NCBI GenBank assembly: GCA_947306035.1
Contig: CAMZFG010000018.1
Span: forward strand, 1-10,422
DNA from: an uncultured Clostridia bacterium
GTDB lineage: Bacteria; Bacillota; Clostridia; Oscillospirales; CAG-272
Direction of reading: 5' to 3'
DNA length: 10,422 bases
The position numbers were made by a program, and so were the translations under genes. The notes below the pieces were generated by a model. That model was given only the letters and a program-made list of their open reading frames with translations, did no database searches and was not told where the DNA came from. How positions within the stretch are numbered: the first letter of the stretch is position 1; the number at the start of each line of letters is the position of its first letter. Positions 1-6,800 of this stretch are shown piece by piece.

Positions 1-49
1 TGCGATCTATAAAAACGTCAAGCACCCCGAAGACAGCGATTTCGATTAA
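1..49 (+). CDS. C-terminal end of an upstream gene (partial, unknown product)
   Basis: Reading from base 2, the frame gives AIYKNVKHPEDSDFD and then a TAA stop at 47-49. The acidic, hydrophilic tail looks like the end of a real protein, and it stops 24 bases before the next start codon, as expected for genes in one operon. There is too little sequence to assign a family. The call rests on the open frame running in from the window edge, the tight spacing to the next gene, and the absence of a terminator between them. Confidence 0.55.
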   Translation, partial: AIYKNVKHPEDSDFD

Positions 50-73
50 ATCAAAAATAAAGGAGAAAACGAC

Positions 74-2821
74 ATGAAAAAGCTTTTGATCCTCTCGCTG
101 GCGCTCTTGCTGCTGCTGGCTCTGGTCGCCTGCGGCAGTACCGAAACGCCGGCCGGGAGTACCGACACGCCCGCGCAGAGCGGCACGCCTGCCGAACAGA
201 GCGCTCCTGCGAACGACAGCGGCACGCAAACCGACACGCAGCCGGACCCGACCAAAGAGAACTTTTCGGGTCTTTCGCTGGCGGGCGACACCGTTGATTA
301 CGACGGCGGCGCGCACGCGCTCTCGCTGAACGGCACCGTGCCCGAAGGCGCGACCGTGACCTATACGGGCGGCGAAGACGGCAGAAACGGCGCCACCAAC
401 GCCGGCGTCTATACCATCCGCGTGACGGTCAGCAAAGAGAACTACAACGACTTTACCGCCACCGCCACCCTGACCATCAACAAGCTGAATTTTACGGGTC
501 TTTCGCTGGCGGGCGACACCGTTGATTACGACGGCGGCGCGCACGCGCTCTCGCTGAACGGCACCGTGCCCGAAGGCGCGACCGTGACCTATACGGGCGG
601 CGAAGACGGCAGAAACGGCGCCACCAACGCCGGCGTCTACACCGTTCGCGTAACGGTCTCCAAGGCAAACTACAACGACTTTACCGCCACCGCCGCCCTG
701 ACCATCAACAAACTGACGCTCTCCTCTCTTGATTTTGCCGACGCTTCGGTCGAATACGACGCCGCGAAACACACCATTGCCGTGACGGGTCTTGTGCCCG
801 AGGGCGTCACCGTGACCTATACCGGCGGCGAAGACGGCAGAAACGGCGCTACTTCCCCCGGTTCTTACGAGATCACGGCCACGGCGAGCGGCGCCAACTA
901 CAACACGGCGACTTTGTACGCGACCCTGACCATCACCAGCAAAGAAGAACCGCTGTGCCTGGCGTTCGTCGGCAACAGGATCCTGTTTGAGAACCCGCTG
1001 GACGACAGTCGGCTTTACTGCTATGACGGCAGTTCCCTGACGCTGGTCGGCAACGACAGACCGATCGCTATGGTCAGCGTGGGTACCAAAGTGTATTACA
1101 TCGCGCGCAACCTGCTTTCAAACAGCATTTTCAGTTACGATACGGCTACCGCGGAACGCGTAAGTCTGCTTGACGTTTCGGCCGACGCGCTGGCAACGGA
1201 CGGCACTTATCTGTACTATACGGTCAATTCTCTGCTGAACGCGGAAAAGAACGGCATTTTCAAGGTCAGCATCGCCGATCTCGAAAATCAGAACGTAGAC
1301 GCCGTTCCCGTGCGCCTGACAACGGCAAAAGCCGCCTATCCCGTGGTAACGAGCGGCAAAGTGTGGTTTGCGCACAAGGGCGAAGGCGACAAGCTTTACG
1401 CGGTGAGCACAACGGCGCAGAACGCCGCCCCCACGCTGATCTACGACTACAAGATCACAGATCTCACGGCGGACGGCACCAAGCTGTTCTTCACGCGCAA
1501 AACGCTGCTCGGCAGTTCCATTTTCGCGCTGGAGACGAACGGCCTTTCCGCGGCGGTCAGCGACAACGACGCGCGCCTGACGAAAGTGACGATCTCCAAC
1601 GGCAAATACCTGACGGTCAACGGCGATTTCCTCTTCTTTGTCAACACCGATATGCTGACGACCACCATTTTCGGCGACGGCATTTATAAAGCCGCCAAGG
1701 ACGGCGCGGGCCTCTCGGAAGACGTCACGACGCTGCTGTCCGGCAGCGCCAAAGTGGTAGACGGCTCCACCGATAAACTGTACGCGCTGGCGGCCGACGG
1801 CACGTATCTCTACTATTTCCGCACCAGCAACAAGCACCTGTACCGCATGGACGGTTCCGGCAACGAGACGGATCTGATGGCCGGATTTGTGCCGCCCGTG
1901 CGCAACGAACAGATCACGTCGTGGTATGAAAAAGCGCTGGCCGACAACGGCAACATCTACTACATCAACATGAAGGACGGCGGCAGTCTCTATCGGTATG
2001 CCATCGCCACCGGGCAGGACAACCGACTGACCGGCCTGCCCGTTGCGGACTTTGCCATTCACGACAATTACCTGTATTACGCGACCGTGCGCTATCGCGT
2101 CAATTTCGACCTGTACCGTATGTCGCTGGTCACGGGCGAACCGGAGCGCCTTTCCACCGAAAAGTGCATGAATTTCTCCTTCGTCGGCGACAAGCTCTAC
2201 TATACCAATTTCAGCGGCAGCAACACCCTGAACCGCATGAACCTCGACGGCACGGGCGATGAGATCGTATTCAACGACAAATCCGTCAATTCCAACGCCA
2301 CGACGGTGGTCGGCAATCTGCTGTACTTTGTGGCGAACGATCAACTGTACGCCTACGATCTGACCGCGGGCACCGCCGCGTTGATCGACAAAGACGTCAA
2401 ACCGCTCGAATACCTCATTCACAACGGCAAGATGCTGATGATGAACGCCGACGGCCTTAAAAATCACGTGACGCTTTATGATTTGTCCGCCAAAACGGAA
2501 CTGGACATCGTAGACCTCGGTTACAGCGGCGTTTCGCAGGATGCGCGCGGCATCTTCTTCTACAACGGCAGCTGGTATTTCTACCGCAACATTGCCGCCG
2601 GCACCGACAAAAAGGGCCTGTACCGCGTCTCGGCAGACGGCTCCGCCTGCACGCTGGTCGACGCCTTTGACGGCTACTACTTGTGCAATTCCTGCCTTGT
2701 GGGCAGCAAAGTTTACTTCCTTGACGTGTGGCAGGTGAAAGATTCCGTGCCGACACCGTCGAGCACCGGCAAGCTGTGCGTGCTGGATCTGACGACAAAT
2801 CAGATCACCGTACTGAACTAA
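74..2821 (+). CDS. Surface lipoprotein with three MBG-like repeats and a DUF5050-type beta-propeller region
   Basis: The 915-residue product starts with a lipoprotein signal peptide (MKK, a Leu-rich core, lipobox LVAC with the lipidated Cys at residue 20), so it should be anchored on the outer face of the membrane. Residues 21-62 are a Ser/Thr/Pro/Ala/Gln-rich linker. Residues 63-290 are three tandem 76-residue repeats (motifs YDGGAH, GTVPEGATVTYTGG, GVYT and TLTI) resembling bacterial Ig-like MBG domains. From about residue 295 to the end there are roughly fourteen short repeats pairing an aromatic doublet (LYY, VYY, LFF, IYY) with a following LYRM, LYAYD or IF strand, the pattern of DUF5050 and related beta-propellers. 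AAGGAG at 60-65 lies eight bases before the ATG. No enzyme motif is visible, so a binding or structural role is inferred. The upstream gene ends 24 bases earlier, and a terminator follows the stop. Confidence 0.85.
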   Translation: MKKLLILSLALLLLLALVACGSTETPAGSTDTPAQSGTPAEQSAPANDSGTQTDTQPDPTKENFSGLSLAGDTVDYDGGAHALSLNGTVPEGATVTYTGGEDGRNGATNAGVYTIRVTVSKENYNDFTATATLTINKLNFTGLSLAGDTVDYDGGAHALSLNGTVPEGATVTYTGGEDGRNGATNAGVYTVRVTVSKANYNDFTATAALTINKLTLSSLDFADASVEYDAAKHTIAVTGLVPEGVTVTYTGGEDGRNGATSPGSYEITATASGANYNTATLYATLTITSKEEPLCLAFVGNRILFENPLDDSRLYCYDGSSLTLVGNDRPIAMVSVGTKVYYIARNLLSNSIFSYDTATAERVSLLDVSADALATDGTYLYYTVNSLLNAEKNGIFKVSIADLENQNVDAVPVRLTTAKAAYPVVTSGKVWFAHKGEGDKLYAVSTTAQNAAPTLIYDYKITDLTADGTKLFFTRKTLLGSSIFALETNGLSAAVSDNDARLTKVTISNGKYLTVNGDFLFFVNTDMLTTTIFGDGIYKAAKDGAGLSEDVTTLLSGSAKVVDGSTDKLYALAADGTYLYYFRTSNKHLYRMDGSGNETDLMAGFVPPVRNEQITSWYEKALADNGNIYYINMKDGGSLYRYAIATGQDNRLTGLPVADFAIHDNYLYYATVRYRVNFDLYRMSLVTGEPERLSTEKCMNFSFVGDKLYYTNFSGSNTLNRMNLDGTGDEIVFNDKSVNSNATTVVGNLLYFVANDQLYAYDLTAGTAALIDKDVKPLEYLIHNGKMLMMNADGLKNHVTLYDLSAKTELDIVDLGYSGVSQDARGIFFYNGSWYFYRNIAAGTDKKGLYRVSADGSACTLVDAFDGYYLCNSCLVGSKVYFLDVWQVKDSVPTPSSTGKLCVLDLTTNQITVLN
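260..943 (+). repeat. Three in-frame tandem repeats of 228 bp (MBG-like domains)
   Basis: Units begin near 260, 488 and 716, each 228 bases (76 codons). Copies 1 and 2 are identical over 145 consecutive bases (267-411 equals 495-639) and differ only slightly outside this. Copy 3 keeps the register but is much more diverged, though it retains the GGEDGRNGAT motif. This points to a recent duplication or gene-conversion event between copies 1 and 2. The third copy is an older member of the array. Confidence 0.93.
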
Positions 2822-2827
2822 ACGAAA

Positions 2828-2852
2828 CGGCTGCGCAGGCATTGCGCAGCCG
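2828..2852 (+). terminator. GC-rich hairpin directly after the DUF5050-type lipoprotein gene
   Basis: A perfect 9-bp stem (CGGCTGCGC at 2828-2836 with GCGCAGCCG at 2844-2852) closes a 7-base loop. It begins seven bases after the TAA stop. It has no T-run of its own and is followed directly by the second, A/T-flanked hairpin. It may stabilise the 3' end of the message or assist termination. Confidence 0.6.
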
Positions 2853-2853
2853 C

Positions 2854-2888
2854 AAAAAAAGAGAAGGACGCACGTCCTTCTCTTTTTT
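2854..2888. terminator. Bidirectional intrinsic terminator between convergent genes
   Basis: A run of seven A (2854-2860) precedes GAGAAGGAC, then a four-base loop (GCAC), GTCCTTCTC and six T (2883-2888). The core stem is 9 bp and extends by A-T pairs to about 15 bp. The T-run on the plus strand and the A-run, which becomes a U-run on the minus strand, allow it to stop both the plus-strand lipoprotein gene and the minus-strand transporter gene. Confidence 0.88.
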
Positions 2889-2893
2889 GTATT

Positions 2894-2910
2894 GACCCCG
2901 GAACGGGGTC
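2894..2910 (-). terminator. Small hairpin just after the ECF S-component stop codon
   Basis: GACCCCG (2894-2900) pairs with CGGGGTC (2904-2910) around a three-base loop, five bases past the TAA stop of the minus-strand gene. It has no good U-run on the minus strand, where it is followed by AATACAAAAAA. On the plus strand it is followed by GGTTTTT. It probably helps to protect or end the transporter message ahead of the stronger terminator at 2854-2888. Confidence 0.4.
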
Positions 2911-2915
2911 GGTTT

Positions 2916-3539
2916 TTACTGCTTTTGCGCGTTGATGCGCTCGCGGCGGACGGCGTGGATGATGCGCTCGATGGCCACGCAAAGCACGGCGTTGACGCCG
3001 AACTCGATGAAGAAGTTGAAGGTGATGATGGAGACCATCACGAACGTCCAGATATTGCCCACGGTCTCCGCGCCGAAAAAGTCGATCATCGCCCCGCGGA
3101 AGAAGAGCCCCATAAACACGAGGAAAACGCCCGTGTTGACGACGGGGGCGGAGAGAGAGGCCAGGCACACGCCGGCAAACTCCTGCCTGCGGCACAGCGC
3201 TTTATAGATCAGGCCGGCGACAAGACCCGCGAGGATCGTTTTGCCGAAGCAGACGAGGATATAAAGCACGGGCGAACTGTGGAACAGCGTGAGCAGGAAC
3301 ACGTTGGAGAACGAGGCGATGAAGTTGACAAGCCCCAGCACGGCGCCGAGAAACGCGCCGCAGAGCGGGCCGAGCATCAGCGCGCCGATGACCACGGGCA
3401 CCAGCGCCAGTGAAAAGGCGACGGGGCCGAATTGCATGACGTTGGAAAGCAGTTGAAACACCACCACGAGAGCGGTGAACAGAGCCAGTTCGACCAATTT
3501 GGTCACGTTGAACGTTTTGTTATCGGCATTTTTTCTCAT
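2916..3539 (-). CDS. ECF transporter S component (substrate unknown)
   Basis: The 207-residue product is strongly hydrophobic, with about six membrane segments (roughly residues 17-34, 40-57, 59-77, 90-116, 122-148 and 163-190) and a basic tail. This matches the size and layout of S components of energy-coupling-factor vitamin and micronutrient importers. An ALFTA (A-x-x-x-A) motif at residues 19-23 in the first helix fits the small-residue motif that S components use to dock on EcfT. Glycine-rich segments such as GPLCGAFLGAVLG also fit the family. The start is set at MRKNADN because AAAGGAGG lies eight bases upstream. A longer frame to 3662 would run through that site and past the -10 and -35 elements. 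No EcfA or EcfT gene is seen here, so it probably shares an energising module encoded elsewhere. The substrate cannot be named. Confidence 0.85.
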   Translation of the reverse strand: MRKNADNKTFNVTKLVELALFTALVVVFQLLSNVMQFGPVAFSLALVPVVIGALMLGPLCGAFLGAVLGLVNFIASFSNVFLLTLFHSSPVLYILVCFGKTILAGLVAGLIYKALCRRQEFAGVCLASLSAPVVNTGVFLVFMGLFFRGAMIDFFGAETVGNIWTFVMVSIITFNFFIEFGVNAVLCVAIERIIHAVRRERINAQKQ

Positions 3540-3547
3540 AGCATGTG

Positions 3548-3555
3548 CCTCCTTT
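3548..3555 (-). promoter_or_regulatory. Ribosome binding site fixing the ECF S-component start
   Basis: The minus strand reads AAAGGAGG followed by eight bases and then ATG (3539-3537). This near-perfect Shine-Dalgarno sequence selects the internal Met over the upstream Met of the longer open frame. Confidence 0.85.
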
Positions 3556-3612
3556 GCGCGATCGCGTCCGTCCCCCGCGCACACGGCCGCGGCGGGCGTT
3601 CGTTCCGTTTTT

Positions 3613-3641
3613 ACTATATCATCGTATTTGCTCTTTTGCAA
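3613..3641 (-). promoter_or_regulatory. Sigma-A-type promoter for the ECF S-component gene
   Basis: On the minus strand, TTGCAA (-35), a 17-base spacer and TATAGT (-10) are seen. Transcription would start near 3605, leaving a leader of about 65 bases before the start codon. That leader is GC-rich and shows no riboswitch I recognise, although a small one cannot be excluded. Confidence 0.72.
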
Positions 3642-3684
3642 GGCCGCATCGTAAAAAATCACGAAAAATTCACAGTTCGCGCCG

Positions 3685-3720
3685 CTGACGCTCGCCGTTT
3701 TTTCGGCCTGTTTTCGTCAG
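3685..3720. repeat. Nested inverted repeat between divergent promoters
   Basis: CTGACG (3685-3690) is matched by CGTCAG (3715-3720). Inside lies a second inverted repeat, GCCG (3694-3697), six T, then CGGC (3704-3707). It sits upstream of both -35 elements, so it could be a shared operator or a DNA structure. No regulator family is recognised, and short repeats like this can occur by chance. Confidence 0.3.
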
Positions 3721-3785
3721 ATTTGTATAAATTGCACAAAAAACGAATTTCCCGTGAACACTTTTGAACGTTTTTTACACATGGC

Positions 3786-3814
3786 TTGCTTTGATTTCCC
3801 TCTTTGATTATAAT
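3786..3814 (+). promoter_or_regulatory. Sigma-A-type promoter for the phosphoesterase lipoprotein operon
   Basis: TTGCTT (-35), a 17-base spacer and a perfect TATAAT (-10) are followed by the AGGAGG site at 3845-3850. Transcription would start around 3821, giving a leader of about 37 bases. This is the only strong promoter seen upstream of the genes at 3858, 8078 and 10334. Confidence 0.85.
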
Positions 3815-3844
3815 GAAAGCGAAAGTAAGTAAGCAAACCCTTAC

Positions 3845-3850
3845 AGGAGG
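3845..3850 (+). promoter_or_regulatory. Ribosome binding site fixing the start of the two-module lipoprotein
   Basis: AGGAGG lies seven bases before ATG at 3858 and ten before a second ATG at 3861. The frame stays open upstream to an ATG at 3804, but that codon lies in the promoter spacer and cannot be in the message. Starting at 3858 gives a proper lipoprotein signal peptide. Confidence 0.88.
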
Positions 3851-3857
3851 CCTTGAA

Positions 3858-6800
3858 ATGATGAAACGCATCCCAAGACTTTTTTGCCTGCTGATCTCCC
3901 TGCTGCTGATCGTGCTTTGCACGACCGCGTGCAGTTTCAATTGGTTCGGGCTCGTCAAGGAAGCCGAGACCGAAGAGGAGCCGCGCGAAAGCGTTTCCGG
4001 CATCGGCAAACGGACGCAGACCGGCGAGAACGGCGAGAGCGAAGAGACGGAAAAGCCCTTTGAGGCCGCGCTGCGCATTCTGGTCGCCAGCGATCCGCAC
4101 ATGAGCGCGAACGACCCCGTGGCGGTCGAGCGTCTGCGTCAGATGGCACAGGTGACCGACGCGGAAGCGGACGCTCTGATCGTGACCGGCGACCTGACCG
4201 CTTCGGGCACCGAGGCGGAGTTTGCCGCTTTCTTTGCGGCCGCCAAAGCCGCCGCGGGCGACACGCCGCTGCTGACCTGTCTCGGCGAGCGTGATCTGAT
4301 CGACGCGAACGATCCCGCCGCCGCGGCCGCCCGCTTTATCGCCGCTTCCGGTCAGACGAGCGCCGACGTGCACGTCGTCATCGGCGGCTGTCACTTCATC
4401 GGCATCTCTCCCGACACCGCGGACGGCCTCGGGTTCTCCGGCGAAAAACTCGCCTGGCTTGAGGATCAGCTGTCGGATATTGAGGACGGCGATCCGCACC
4501 CCGTTTTCGTCTTTCAGCACCGTCCCATGCAGAACACGGTGGCCGGCAGCGAGAGCGGCGTGGCCAGACTGGACAAGATCTTTAAGAATTACCCGACCCT
4601 GATCGACCTGTCGGGCCACACGCTGTACGACCCCGCCGACGCGCGCGCCGTCATGCAGGACAAGTGCCTCGCGGTCTCGGTCGGTTCCCTCTCCTATCGC
4701 CTCGGCGAGATCGGCGGGAGCGACTATCAGTACGCTTCCGTTTATCCGACCGACGCCATGGGCGGCTGGTACCGTCTGCGCAACGAGACGCTGGCCTCCG
4801 ACCTGAACAACGCCGCCGACGTCACGCTGATCGAGGTGAGCACCGACAACAACGTGCGCATCCGCCGCCGCGACCTGCTCTCCGGCGAATGGGTGGGCGA
4901 GACCGTGCTGCTCACCAACCTTGCCAAAAACAAGAACACCCCCTACGACTACGGCCGTCAATACCGCGGCACGCCGGAATTTGCCGAAAACGCCGCGCTG
5001 ACCGCCGACATTCTCACGCCCCGCGCCGTCAGCGTGGCCATTCCCGACGCCGTGAGCGTCAACGGCGTGCAGCACTACCGCTGCGAACTTGCCGCGGGCG
5101 AGGAAACGCTGCGCACCGTTTACCGCCTGGCGAACGCGGGCACGACGCGCGTGCCGTTCGTCGGCCTGACGCCGGGAACGACCTATACCGTCACGGTGAC
5201 GCCCGTTGACACCTGGAGCAACGAGGGGGCCGCCTTGACATTTGACGTCACGACCCCGGCGGTGAACACCTCCCTGCCGACGCCGGATCTGCTCTCGCTG
5301 GAATTCCGCGCGGACGGCACGGCCTATGACAAAGTTTCCGGCACCACGCTGTTCCCCGTCGGCTCGCCCACGGTGCGGCAAAGCACCCTGTACGGCGGCT
5401 ACGAGGCCGATTTCGACGGCCATGCGCACTATCAGTATTACGGCTTCGACGACTGCCAGCAGGCCGCGCGCAGCGCCCTCGGCTTTACGTTTGAGACACT
5501 GCTGAAAATGGACGCTCTGCCGACGGCTTCCTACGTCAATCCCATCTCCTCGCAGGAAAGCGGCGGGCTCGGGTTTGAAGTGAACCGATCCAGTCAGACG
5601 ATCCAGTTCTGGTGCATGTGCGGCGAAAGCGGCAACTACACCGTTGTCACGACGCCGGTGGTCGTCGGCGAATACATGCATCTGGTCGCCACTTACAACG
5701 GCCTGCAACTCTGCTTGTACGTCAACGGCGAATTGGCCGATTCCAAAGTTGTGATCGGCCGTCTTACGTTGTCCTCCAACGTGCGGGCGCGCTATCTCGG
5801 CGTGGGCGCCGACGCGCAGGACGCTCTGGTCGACGGCGGCACCGCCGCGGACTGCACCATCGTCTGTGCCGCCATGTGGGGCGAGGCCCTGACGGCCGAG
5901 CAGGTCGCGGCGCTGTACGAGATCAAGAAAGCGCCGGAAACGGACGCTCCGCCCGTTGAAGTGGCGGGATTTGAAGATCTGAACGCCGTGGCCGACGCGG
6001 ACGACGGTTTTGAGCCCGTGCTCCGCTTTGCCGTGACCAGCGACGTGCACACCCGCTCCCGCGGCGGAACAGGCAACCCCACCGAGGAAGAACTGGCCGC
6101 TTCTCTGCTGCGCACCACGGGCGTTTTCCGCCACAGTTATCAATACGCCGACATGAGCGACTACAAAAACGTGGACGCCGTGATCGTGGTCGGCGACTAT
6201 ACCGATCACGGTACCATCGGCGAATACGCCTCGTTCAAGTCGGTCGTGCGCACCGAGATGCGGGACGGCACGCAACTGCTGGTGTGCCTCGGCAACCACG
6301 AATTCTACGACACACAGGAAAGCGGCGACACCGTCCAGACCGACGGCACCTATGCCCGGTTCGAGCAGTATTTCGGCCACGCGCCGGATACCCACACCGT
6401 CATCGGCGGCTATCACTTTATCGGCGTCAGCCCCGACCGGAACGGCGGGCGCAACTACTCCGCCGCAAAGGCCGCCTGGCTCGAGGAGCAGCTGCAGATC
6501 GCCGCGGCCGACGACCCCACGGGGCAAAAACCCATCTTCGTCTATCAGCACATCTCGCCGGCCAACTCGGTCTACGGCAGCAACAAGACCACCGACCCGA
6601 ACGCGTCCTACGCCGCCATCAACACGGGCAACGTGATGAAGAATTATCCGCAGGTCGTGCTGTTCTCGGGCCATTCGCACCGCCCCACGACCGATCCTTC
6701 TTCGATCATGCAGAGCGACTATACCGTGCTGGGCACCGGCACGCTGGCCTACGGCACCTACGAGATCTACACCGACGAGGGGCAGATCATCTCCCTGGCG

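Larger units (their letters stand above)
3540..3857. other. Divergent intergenic control region
   Basis: These 318 bases separate the minus-strand transporter gene from the plus-strand phosphoesterase operon. They contain a promoter for each direction (3613-3641 and 3786-3814), both ribosome binding sites and a nested inverted repeat at 3685-3720. The stretch from about 3605 to 3840 is clearly AT-richer than the genes around it. No convincing small ORF was seen. Confidence 0.7.

Noticed and set aside
1118..2842. A 574-codon minus-strand frame opposite the DUF5050-type gene
   Set aside because: It is the same in-register codon-bias shadow, with a low-complexity Val/Arg/Gly-rich product and no lipoprotein or domain features.
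2892..3413. A 173-codon plus-strand frame opposite the ECF S component
   Set aside because: Its product is rich in charged residues with no recognisable fold, it has no ribosome binding site, and it begins within the terminator region; the minus-strand membrane protein explains the region.
3540..3605. Riboswitch in the leader of the ECF S-component gene
   Set aside because: The leader is only about 65 bases, and no conserved riboswitch core could be recognised by eye.
3540..3662. Longer N-terminus for the ECF S component starting at 3662
   Set aside because: The extension is hydrophilic and unlike the family, and it covers the promoter at 3613-3641 and the ribosome binding site at 3548-3555.
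3804..3857. Earlier start of the two-module lipoprotein at 3804
   Set aside because: That ATG lies within the promoter spacer, upstream of the expected transcription start, and would spoil the signal peptide.
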